From Chitinophagales bacterium (GTDB taxonomy: Bacteria; Bacteroidota; Bacteroidia; Chitinophagales; BACL12): a stretch of 10,208 nucleotides of DNA. The notes under the pieces were generated by a model that worked only from the letters and a program-made list of their open reading frames with translations, had not been told where the DNA came from and searched no databases. Location: NCBI GenBank assembly GCA_014380545.1, contig JACMJP010000060.1, forward strand, positions 1-10,208, given 5' to 3'. Made by a program: the position numbers and the translations under genes. How positions within the stretch are numbered: the first letter of the stretch is position 1; each line of letters opens with the position of its first letter. Shown here piece after piece: positions 1-6,036 of the stretch.

Positions 1-368
1 ATAAAAATTCAGTATTCAGTGTCTCCTATTCACCAGATAAAAAATATTTATTAAGTGGTTCCAGAGATGCGCAACTGGGTGTCTGGAATGCGAATACTTA
101 CAGTCTTGAACAAATGATACCGGCACACCTTTATACCATCAATGATATTCAATTTTCTCCTGATCAAAATTTGTTTGCCACCTGCGGTAGAGATAAGCAT
201 ATAAAAATATGGGATGCCGTAACGCTGAAACTCCTGAAGGTGCTTGATCATGAGAAGTTTGACGGGCATATACATTCTGTGAATAAAATCTTTTGGAGCA
301 CTTATAACAACACTTTAATTTCGTGCGGCGATGATAAAAAAATCATTTGCTGGAATATAAAATACTGA
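1..368 (+). CDS. WD40-repeat protein, C-terminal part (5' end outside window)
   Basis: The reading frame is open from the left edge (first full codon at 3) and ends at TGA 366-368, giving 121 visible residues. Three WD40 blades can be read: residues 4-28 (SYSPDKKYLLSGSRD then GVWN), 41-71 with AH at the start, FSPDQNLFATCGRD and KIWD, and 89-118 with GHIHSV, LISCGDD and ICWN. Each has the hydrophobic-S/C-G-x-D-x-x-I-x-W signature, so this is the end of a beta-propeller. Such proteins are usually scaffolds for protein-protein contacts; no catalytic domain is visible in this part and the partner cannot be inferred. There is no room for a terminator before dcd, which begins 7 bp after the stop, so the two are probably co-transcribed. 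The fold is secure; the function is unknown. Confidence 0.9.
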   Translation, partial: KNSVFSVSYSPDKKYLLSGSRDAQLGVWNANTYSLEQMIPAHLYTINDIQFSPDQNLFATCGRDKHIKIWDAVTLKLLKVLDHEKFDGHIHSVNKIFWSTYNNTLISCGDDKKIICWNIKY

Positions 369-375
369 ACCAATA

Positions 376-912
376 ATGATACTTACCGATAGAAAAATTT
401 TAAGTGAAATTGAGAAAGGAACTATCCTGATAGAACCTTATCGCAAAGAATGCCTCGGAACAAACTCTTATGATGTGCATTTGGGAAGATATCTCGCAGT
501 GTATAAAAATCATATTCTTGATGCAAAGCTGCATAACGAGATTATGGAAATAGTTATGCCTGATGATGGATTTGTAATTCATCCCGGTATTTTATACCTG
601 GGTGTTACAGAAGAATATACAGAAACACATGCGCATGTTCCATTTCTTGAAGGCAAGTCAAGTGTTGGAAGATTGGGAATTGATATTCATGCAACAGCAG
701 GAAAAGGTGATGTTGGTTTTTGCAATACATGGACACTTGAAATTTCATGCGCACAGCCTGTAAGAATATATGCAGGCATGCCGATAGGTCAACTCATTTA
801 TTTTAGTGTTGATGGCGAAATAGAAAACTACTACAACAAAAAGAAAAATGCGAAATACGTAAACAGAACAATAAGGCCTGTTGAAAGTATGATGTATTTA
901 AATAAATTTTAG
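376..912 (+). CDS. dcd: dCTP deaminase (possibly bifunctional DCD-DUT)
   Basis: This 178-residue protein belongs to the dCTP deaminase/dUTPase trimer superfamily. It deaminates dCTP to dUTP (or directly to dUMP in bifunctional members), feeding dTMP synthesis in the cytoplasm. Visible hallmarks are the N-terminal ILTDRKI, the GTNSYDVHLG segment at 28-37, the phosphate-binding GKSSVGRLG at 93-101, and GDVGF followed by WTLEIS, where E122 lines up with the catalytic glutamate of E. coli Dcd (E138). PVRIYAGMPIGQL (128-140) and NAKYVNRT near the C-terminus also match the family. It is slightly shorter than E. coli Dcd (193 residues). The start ATG follows the WD40 gene by 7 bp, suggesting translation from the same mRNA. 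The stop TAG (910-912) overlaps the porT stop on the other strand. Sequence alone does not decide mono- versus bifunctional activity. Confidence 0.95.
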   Translation: MILTDRKILSEIEKGTILIEPYRKECLGTNSYDVHLGRYLAVYKNHILDAKLHNEIMEIVMPDDGFVIHPGILYLGVTEEYTETHAHVPFLEGKSSVGRLGIDIHATAGKGDVGFCNTWTLEISCAQPVRIYAGMPIGQLIYFSVDGEIENYYNKKKNAKYVNRTIRPVESMMYLNKF

Positions 913-1607
913 CCTTCCAAATGAATTGAGATCAATAACATTCTTGAAAACAACCTGTCAATCACTCTTGAATAAATTAAAGTTTCATCCGGTGAGTGCA
1001 GATCAATAATACCTTGCGAGAATTTAATTTCAGGGCAGAAAATAAAATACGGGAAATAAAATTCAAAACCCGCCCCGTAATCTACAGATATATCACTCGA
1101 ATTTACTTTTACAAGATCTTCAGCGTTTCTTGCCTTGGCATTTGACTGCAGATCATAAGAATATTTAATGCCTCCAATTACATATACTTTAAAATCCCTG
1201 TATGAATCACTTTTAAATTTCATATCCAAAGGAAAATCAAAATAAATGGATTCAATGGTTTGAAATGGTTTTACCTCATCAAACAGTGTATAATCGAGTT
1301 TTTTTTCAGCAAAACAAAGCGATGGAATAAACCGCAGATCAAAATGATCGCTTAATCTTAAATTACCAATAATACCCAAATTAAATCCGGGGCCGGGAGA
1401 AGATTGCACAACAAAAATAGAATCGTTATATAAAAATTCATCACTCTGATGCACGGTAAAATTTGTATTGTTATAACCAAGCGTAATTCCGAAGTGATAA
1501 GGTTTTAATGAAAACCTGTTCTCATATTCACGAACTGTAAACTGAGCTTTCACAACTATGGGTGAGAGCAATAGAAATATAAATATTATTCTCAGGATAT
1601 GTTTCAT
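909..1607 (-). CDS. porT: PorT/SprT family outer-membrane protein of the type IX secretion system
   Basis: The protein has 232 residues. The start is placed at 1607 because this ATG overlaps the menG stop as ATGA and opens directly onto a signal peptide: MKH, a hydrophobic core at 5-19, then KAQ with likely cleavage after A21. The upstream in-frame ATG at 1655 would put 16 hydrophilic residues before it. The rest reads as amphipathic beta strands of a small outer-membrane barrel. PorT-like features are KPYHFGITLGYN (35-46), GPGFNLGIIGNLRL followed by FDLRFIPSL (72-97), FDFPLDMKFKS (123-133), YVIGGIKYSYDL (142-153), FYFPYFIFCPEIKFSQG (183-199) and the terminal SRMLLISIHLE. PorT (SprT in gliding flavobacteria) is required for T9SS secretion. 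The menG-porT order and the two T9SS cargo genes at 7301-10208 support this. There is no visible terminator, as its stop overlaps the dcd stop. Confidence 0.85.
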   Translation of the reverse strand: MKHILRIIFIFLLLSPIVVKAQFTVREYENRFSLKPYHFGITLGYNNTNFTVHQSDEFLYNDSIFVVQSSPGPGFNLGIIGNLRLSDHFDLRFIPSLCFAEKKLDYTLFDEVKPFQTIESIYFDFPLDMKFKSDSYRDFKVYVIGGIKYSYDLQSNAKARNAEDLVKVNSSDISVDYGAGFEFYFPYFIFCPEIKFSQGIIDLHSPDETLIYSRVIDRLFSRMLLISIHLEG

Positions 1608-2329
1608 TTTATTGCTATGTACATTGAACAAATTCCGAAAGTCAGCCTTCTGCATGTCGTAGTTTTAAATCCTGCATCCCGCAAGTGTTGTAAAAAAAAT
1701 TCTCCTTCGGGAAATGCGGAAACAGATTCATATAAATAAGTATAAGCTCTTGCATCTTTGCTCAGTAAACGCCCAATGATCGGGCATATTGCCTTAAAAT
1801 AAAAATTAAACAATTGTTTTACGGGAAATATTTTCGGTTTTGAAAATTCAAGAATGATAAGCGGCGCATTAGTTTTCAATACCCTGTACATTTCTTTTAT
1901 ACCTATGTCCAGATTTTCAAAATTACGCACACCAAAAGCAACAGTAACTGCATCAAATGATTTATCATCAAATAATAACTGTTCGCTGTCACCTTTTATC
2001 AGTTCAATTTTATTTTCAAGTTTTTTTGCTGCAATTTTCTTTTTTCCGGCTTCAAGCATTTCAGTGGAAATATCAACCCCAATTATTTTTTCAGGGTTTG
2101 TTTTTAATGCTGCAATACTAAAATCTCCTGTTCCGCATGCTACATCAAGAATATATTTTGGGTCGTATTTTTTAAGTGCTTTAATTGCAACGTTGCGCCA
2201 ATAAACATCTATTCCAAAACTTAATATCCTGTTCAGCAGGTCGTACTTCGGAGCAATATTATCAAACATAGTTTGCACCTGTTTCTTTTTTGCTTCCGCA
2301 GTATTATAAGGTGTTATAGTTTTTGACAT
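1604..2329 (-). CDS. menG: Demethylmenaquinone C-methyltransferase
   Basis: This 241-residue class I SAM-dependent methyltransferase of the UbiE/MenG family performs the last methylation in menaquinone synthesis. Menaquinone is the usual Bacteroidota quinone, so the menG name is preferred over ubiE. Visible motifs are MFDNIAPKYDLLNRILSFG (21-39), the family signature ending in YWR (43-45), SAM motif I LDVACGTGDF (61-70), the acidic motif VDIS (85-88), GDSEQL (113-118), FGVRNFENL (132-140) and LEFSKP (160-165). Length is normal for the family. It is transcribed divergently from engB and is first in a two-gene unit with porT, whose ATG overlaps its TGA as ATGA, so porT is probably translated by coupling. 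No frameshift or missing motif is seen. Confidence 0.96.
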   Translation of the reverse strand: MSKTITPYNTAEAKKKQVQTMFDNIAPKYDLLNRILSFGIDVYWRNVAIKALKKYDPKYILDVACGTGDFSIAALKTNPEKIIGVDISTEMLEAGKKKIAAKKLENKIELIKGDSEQLLFDDKSFDAVTVAFGVRNFENLDIGIKEMYRVLKTNAPLIILEFSKPKIFPVKQLFNFYFKAICPIIGRLLSKDARAYTYLYESVSAFPEGEFFLQHLRDAGFKTTTCRRLTFGICSMYIAIK

Positions 2330-2337
2330 AACGGGCG

Positions 2338-2345
2338 TAAAGTTA
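2338..2345 (-). promoter_or_regulatory. Possible -7 element for menG-porT
   Basis: On the minus strand the bases read TAACTTTA, matching the Bacteroidota -7 consensus TAnnTTTG at all but the last position. The element ends 8 bases before the menG ATG, so the leader would be only a few bases or absent. No -33 TTG is seen at normal spacing. The call is weak and rests mainly on position. Confidence 0.25.
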
Positions 2346-2390
2346 CTGAATTAAAAAACGATGAACGCTCATGAATCAAAAACTGCATTG

Positions 2391-2398
2391 TACTTTTG
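2391..2398 (+). promoter_or_regulatory. -7 promoter element just upstream of the engB GTG start
   Basis: TACTTTTG is an exact match to the Bacteroidota -7 consensus TAnnTTTG. Transcription would begin around 2402-2405, essentially at the GTG codon at 2403, giving a leaderless or nearly leaderless mRNA. No convincing -33 TTG lies 17-23 bases upstream. If this promoter is the real one, the ATG at 2361 cannot be on the transcript. The match is seen; the activity is inferred. Confidence 0.45.
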
Positions 2399-2402
2399 TT
2401 TT

Positions 2403-3002
2403 GTGAATATCAGGTCAGCAACATTTATCAGCAGTTATGTAGACGTAAAAAAATGCCCGAAAACACACTTACATGAATTTGCATTTACGGGCAGGAGCAA
2501 CGTTGGCAAATCTTCGCTCATTAATATGCTTACAGGTTTTAACAGTGTGGCAAAAATTTCTTCAACGCCCGGCAAAACCCAGACAATGAATTATTTTCTC
2601 ATAAATGAGCAATGGCATTTGGTTGATCTGCCGGGTTATGGTTATGCGAAAGTGAGCAGAAACATGAGAGTTGACTGGAATAAAATGATAAAGAATTATC
2701 TTATTGATCGTGAAAACCTGCAATGTGTATTTCAATTAATTGATGCAACCATCCCTCCGCAAAAACTCGATATTGAATTTACAAACTGGATGGGTGAACA
2801 TGCTATTCCCTTTGTTTTGATCTTTACTAAAAGCGACAAAAAAAATAAAGCCGGTGGAAATGCTGCTCAGTTATATGAAAAAGAATTATCAGAAACATGG
2901 GAAACATTGCCGCAAACATTTATTACATCATCAAAAACAAAAACAGGCAGAGATGAGATACTAAATTATATTAGTGAGATACTCATAAAAAATCCCTATT
3001 AA
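2403..3002 (+). CDS. engB: Ribosome biogenesis GTPase EngB/YsxC (YihA family)
   Basis: This TRAFAC-class GTPase acts in assembly of the large ribosomal subunit. From GTG 2403 it has 199 residues: G1 GRSNVGKS (30-37), G2 threonine in STPGKTQ (54-60), G3 DLPGYGYAKV (75-84), G4 TKSD (142-145) and G5 SSKTKTG (176-182). All five motifs are intact and the length fits the family (E. coli about 210). The in-frame ATG at 2361 adds 14 residues (MNAHESK...) with no family counterpart. Homologues usually begin as Met-x-I-(R/K)-S-A-x-F, which is exactly what follows the GTG (NIRSATFISSY). With the -7 element at 2391-2398 inside the extension, GTG is preferred, though the 2361 start is not excluded. The gene is divergent from menG and ends at TAA 3000-3002, 109 bp before cphA. 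Confidence 0.93.
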   Translation: MNIRSATFISSYVDVKKCPKTHLHEFAFTGRSNVGKSSLINMLTGFNSVAKISSTPGKTQTMNYFLINEQWHLVDLPGYGYAKVSRNMRVDWNKMIKNYLIDRENLQCVFQLIDATIPPQKLDIEFTNWMGEHAIPFVLIFTKSDKKNKAGGNAAQLYEKELSETWETLPQTFITSSKTKTGRDEILNYISEILIKNPY

Positions 3003-3088
3003 AATAATATTTGACAAAAAACTCATACTATATCAATTGCAGAACAATCAGTTCTGCCTTTATCTCAACATCGCAAAAAATCCCTATT
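2987..3088. repeat. 14-bp direct repeat bracketing the engB-cphA intergenic hairpin
   Basis: AAAAAATCCCTATT occurs at 2987-3000 (last codons of engB, running into the stop) and again at 3075-3088, 88 bp apart. The sequences beyond each copy differ. The second copy overlaps the putative cphA -7 element. A duplication of the engB tail, or chance in an A-rich region, could explain it. No transposon ends are seen between the copies. Confidence 0.6.
3039..3057. promoter_or_regulatory. Perfect 7-bp inverted repeat between engB and cphA
   Basis: GCAGAAC (3039-3045) and GTTCTGC (3051-3057) are perfect complements separated by AATCA. It lies 37 bp after the engB stop and 54 bp before the cphA ATG. 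It is followed by CTTTATCT rather than a T-run, so it is a poor classical terminator. It could be a terminator hairpin for engB, or an operator for a dimeric regulator of cphA, since it lies just upstream of the likely cphA -7 element. The inverted repeat is seen; its role is not established. Confidence 0.5.
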
Positions 3089-3092
3089 TTTA
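3085..3092 (+). promoter_or_regulatory. Possible -7 element for cphA
   Basis: TATTTTTA differs from TAnnTTTG only in the last base and ends 19 bases before the cphA ATG, a sensible distance for a short leader. No clear -33 TTG is present at the usual spacing. The call is weak. Confidence 0.3.
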
Positions 3093-3111
3093 ACACCAAA
3101 CAAAAACGGAT

Positions 3112-5790
3112 ATGAAAATTCTCTCTACTGCGGTGATGAAAGGCCCAAACTATTGGAGCATCAGGAGGCATAAATTAATTGTAATGAAGCTCGACCTTGA
3201 AGAAATGGAAGAAATGCCAACGAATAAAATTCCAGGGTTCAGAGAGCGGCTGGAAAAATTAATTCCAAGTTTGTATGAACACAGATGCAGCGAAGATCAT
3301 GTTGGTGGTTTTTTTGAACGGGTGGATGAAGGCACTTGGATGGGGCATGTGGTAGAACATGTAGCGCTCGAATTACAAACATTAGCCGGATTAGATACCG
3401 GCTTTGGCAGAACAAGAAGCACAAGCAAAAAAGGAATTTATAATGTAGTGTATTCTTATCTTGAAGAGCAAACAGGTTTATACGCCGGTGAAATTGGTGT
3501 GCAGTTTTGTGATGCATTAGCAAGAGGTGAAGATTATGATATAACACCGCATATTCAAAAGATGAAAGAAATTCGTGAGCGGGAAAGATTAGGACCAAGC
3601 ACAGGAAGTATTGTAGAAGAAGCACATAAAAGAGACATACCTTATATCCGTTTAAATAAAAGAAGTCTTGTGCAATTGGGTTGGGGTATTAATCAAAAAA
3701 GAATTCAGGCAACTATTGCATCCACCACTTCAAATATTGCTGTTGATATTGCATGCGATAAAGAAGAAACAAAAAATTTATTACAACAATTAAATATTCC
3801 TGTTCCCAAAGGCGCAAGCGCTTTTGATGAAGAAGATCTTAAATCAGTTATTAATCGTATTGGCTATCCCCTTGTAATTAAACCAATTGATGGAAATCAT
3901 GGCAGAGGTTCAACAATGAATATTAAAAATTGGAATGAAGCAGTTATCGCATTAAAAAAATCAAAAGAAATTTCCCGCTGGGCAATTGTTGAACAATACA
4001 TAACAGGTTATGATTATCGTTTGCTTGTAATTAATTACAAATTTGTTTCTGCTGCATTAAGAAAACCTGCTTCAATAGTTGGTGATGGAAAATCTACAGT
4101 TAAAGAATTAATTGAGGAAGTAAATAAAGATCCGAGAAGAGGATATGGCCATGAAAATGTTTTGACATCCATTAAATATGATGATCATACGATCAGATTA
4201 TTAGAAAAATTAGGGATGGATGAAAATTCAATTCCGAAAGCTGGCGAAGAAGTGTGTTTAAAATCAACAGCTAATTTATCTACCGGAGGAACCGCAACTG
4301 ATGTAACAGAAATTGTGCATCCGAATAATATTTTCATTGCAGAAAGAATTGCAAGAACGATTGGATTAGACATCAGCGGCATTGATATAATGAGCCCTGA
4401 TATTTCTGTACCTATGAACGAAAACAGAGGTGTTGTTCTGGAAGTAAATGCTGCTCCCGGATTCAGAATGCATCTTGCACCCAGCGAAGGCATTGGAAGA
4501 AATGTTGCAGAACCTGTTGTGGATATGTTATTTCCTGCAGGCTCACAAGGCAGAATTCCAATTGTTGCCATTACAGGAACAAACGGAAAAACAACTACTA
4601 CAAGACTGACTGCACACATTGCAAAAACAATGGGATATAAAGTTGGCTTCACAACAAGCGATGGAATTTATATTCAAAACCGTATGCTTGAAAAAGGGGA
4701 TACTACCGGACCTCTCTCAACAAGATTTGTTTTGATGGACCCTACAGTTGATTATGCAGTACTTGAATGCGCAAGAGGCGGTATGTTGAAAGCAGGACTT
4801 GGTTTTGATAAATGTGATTATGCAATTGTTACAAATGTAACTGCCGATCATCTCGGGTTAAAAGATATTGATACAGTGGAAGAAATGGCGAAAGTAAAAT
4901 CTGTATTACCTGAAACAGTACATAAAAATGGTTATGCCATTTTAAATGCAGATGATGAATTAGTATATAACATGCGCAAAAATCTTGATTGCAAAGTTGC
5001 ATACTTCAGCATGGATGAAAATAATCCGAGAATAAAAGATCATTGTAAAAAAGGTGGTATTGCTGCTGTGCTTGAAAATGGGTTCATTACGATCTTAAAA
5101 GGAACATGGAAATTAAGAGTGGAAAAAGTTGTGAATATACCTCTGACCTTTGACGGCAAAGCAATATTTATGATACAAAATATTTTACCCGCAACATTAT
5201 GTGGTTTCCTGCAAAATTTTAAAGTAGAAGAAATAAAACTTGCGCTGCAAACATTTATTCCGGGCCCTGCTACTACACCCGGACGTATGAATGTATTTAA
5301 ATTTAAAAACTTTGAAGTGCTGGTAGATTTTGCGCATAACCCTGATGGCTTTGAAGCGATAAGTAAATACCTGGAAAAAATTCCCATGCATCCAAAAGTA
5401 GGATTAATAGCTGCTACCGGTGACAGACGAGATGATGATATAAGAGAATTAGGACGCATTGCTGCAAGAACATTTGACCAGATTGTTATAAGACAGGATA
5501 AACATTTAAGGGGTAGGACAGATATGGAAATTATGAATTTATTAAAAGAGGGTATCCATGAAATAAAATCGGACATGGATGTTGTGTGTATCAATCCGGA
5601 AGCGGAATCCATTAAATATGTAGTAGACAATGCAAAAAAAGGAAGTCATATAACCATATTAAGTGATGTAATTGCAGAAGCGCTTGACTTAATTATGCAA
5701 TATAAAGAAAGGGATGATGAGTTTGAGTTTCATAAAGAGGAGATTCCGAATTTACATCAAACAGAAAATAAAGGTGTGGTGAGTGCTTGA
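3112..5790 (+). CDS. cphA: Cyanophycin synthetase (CphA1 type)
   Basis: This 892-residue ATP-dependent ligase builds cyanophycin, a poly-aspartate chain with arginine on each side chain, as a nitrogen store. Full length matches known CphA1 (about 870-900). The N domain (1-160) contains GHVVEHVALELQ with H79, E82 and H83, the pattern of the primer-generating hydrolase site described in some CphA1. The ATP-grasp domain (about 215-475), which adds Asp, has VIKPIDGNHGRGS (255-267), VEQYITGYDYRLL (293-305) and LEVNAAPGFRMH (443-454). The Mur-ligase-like domain (about 480-875), which adds Arg, has P-loop GTNGKTTTT (489-497), TNVTADHLG (574-582), PGRMN (723-727), DFAHNPDG (739-746) and ATGDRRDDD (768-776). 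All key motifs look intact. The start lies 109 bp after engB; a hairpin follows the stop. No cyanophycinase (cphB) or isoaspartyl dipeptidase gene is in the window, so degradation must be encoded elsewhere if present. Confidence 0.96.
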   Translation: MKILSTAVMKGPNYWSIRRHKLIVMKLDLEEMEEMPTNKIPGFRERLEKLIPSLYEHRCSEDHVGGFFERVDEGTWMGHVVEHVALELQTLAGLDTGFGRTRSTSKKGIYNVVYSYLEEQTGLYAGEIGVQFCDALARGEDYDITPHIQKMKEIRERERLGPSTGSIVEEAHKRDIPYIRLNKRSLVQLGWGINQKRIQATIASTTSNIAVDIACDKEETKNLLQQLNIPVPKGASAFDEEDLKSVINRIGYPLVIKPIDGNHGRGSTMNIKNWNEAVIALKKSKEISRWAIVEQYITGYDYRLLVINYKFVSAALRKPASIVGDGKSTVKELIEEVNKDPRRGYGHENVLTSIKYDDHTIRLLEKLGMDENSIPKAGEEVCLKSTANLSTGGTATDVTEIVHPNNIFIAERIARTIGLDISGIDIMSPDISVPMNENRGVVLEVNAAPGFRMHLAPSEGIGRNVAEPVVDMLFPAGSQGRIPIVAITGTNGKTTTTRLTAHIAKTMGYKVGFTTSDGIYIQNRMLEKGDTTGPLSTRFVLMDPTVDYAVLECARGGMLKAGLGFDKCDYAIVTNVTADHLGLKDIDTVEEMAKVKSVLPETVHKNGYAILNADDELVYNMRKNLDCKVAYFSMDENNPRIKDHCKKGGIAAVLENGFITILKGTWKLRVEKVVNIPLTFDGKAIFMIQNILPATLCGFLQNFKVEEIKLALQTFIPGPATTPGRMNVFKFKNFEVLVDFAHNPDGFEAISKYLEKIPMHPKVGLIAATGDRRDDDIRELGRIAARTFDQIVIRQDKHLRGRTDMEIMNLLKEGIHEIKSDMDVVCINPEAESIKYVVDNAKKGSHITILSDVIAEALDLIMQYKERDDEFEFHKEEIPNLHQTENKGVVSA

Positions 5791-5796
5791 TTAATC

Positions 5797-5826
5797 CCAC
5801 AGAGTTCCTTTCAGGTAACTCCGTGG
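5797..5826. terminator. Long imperfect hairpin after cphA (terminator or dispersed intergenic repeat)
   Basis: CCACAGAGTT (5797-5806) pairs with AACTCCGTGG (5817-5826) over 10 bp with one A/C mismatch; the 10-base loop CCTTTCAGGT can add a CC/GG pairing. It starts 6 bp after the cphA stop, the right place for a transcription terminator. However, it is followed by AAATAAAAA rather than T's, so it is not a textbook one. A second, weaker hairpin, CCGCC (5840-5844) with GGaCGG (5851-5856), lies just downstream. The well-formed stem in AT-rich surroundings also suits a genome-wide repeated palindrome. Confidence 0.5.
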
Positions 5827-5886
5827 AAATAAAAATGATCCGCCTAAAATGGACGGGAATTATTTTACAATGTGAAGCTGAAAATA

Positions 5887-6018
5887 ATGAGAAATATTTT
5901 CAATGATGATTACCGTGATTTTATTACTGCATTAAATAATAATGATGTTGAATATATACTTGTGGGAGGATATTCTGTAATTCTGCATGGTCATGCCCGT
6001 AATACATGGTATTTTTGA
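5887..6018 (+). pseudogene. 5' stump of a nucleotidyltransferase-like gene (DUF6036/AbiEii-like), truncated
   Basis: A 43-codon frame runs from ATG 5887 to TGA 6016-6018. It begins MRNIFNDDYRDFI, continues ALNNNDVEYILVGGYSVILH and ends GHARNTWYF. This resembles the extreme N-terminus of minimal nucleotidyltransferases in which a 'DYILVGGYSV..HG..R.T' segment leads straight into a catalytic G-D-x-D motif. Here the match stops after HARNT: the expected GD(M/L)DIW is absent and the frame ends three codons later, in bases that form the -7 element of the next gene. About 85% of such a gene (typically 150-200 residues) is missing, so it cannot be an active enzyme. It is most simply a deletion relic; a small expressed peptide is possible but unsupported. 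The family assignment is from recollection of this motif pattern. Confidence 0.65.
6010..6017 (+). promoter_or_regulatory. -7 promoter element for the MDR oxidoreductase gene
   Basis: TATTTTTG is an exact match to TAnnTTTG. It ends 19 bases before the ATG at 6037, giving a predicted leader of roughly 12 bases. It overlaps the last codons and stop of the nucleotidyltransferase stump. No -33 TTG is visible at normal spacing. The match is exact; the activity is inferred. Confidence 0.5.
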
Positions 6019-6036
6019 CTCGCTCATCCACTTTCA

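Noticed and set aside
1608..1655. Upstream ATG that would extend PorT by 16 residues
   Set aside because: The extension is hydrophilic, overlaps menG by 52 bp and would bury the signal peptide. The ATG at 1607, overlapping the menG stop, fits far better.
2987..3088. Insertion sequence between engB and cphA
   Set aside because: The 74 bp between the direct repeats have no terminal inverted repeats and no coding capacity, so a mobile element cannot be claimed.
4185..4652. 155-codon open frame on the minus strand inside cphA
   Set aside because: It is fully antisense to the conserved ATP-grasp/P-loop coding region, has no recognisable domain, and is explained by codon bias of the real gene.
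5040..5630. 196-codon open frame on the minus strand inside cphA
   Set aside because: Same reasoning: antisense to the intact Mur-ligase-like domain, with a low-complexity Ser/Ile/Phe-rich product and no family resemblance.
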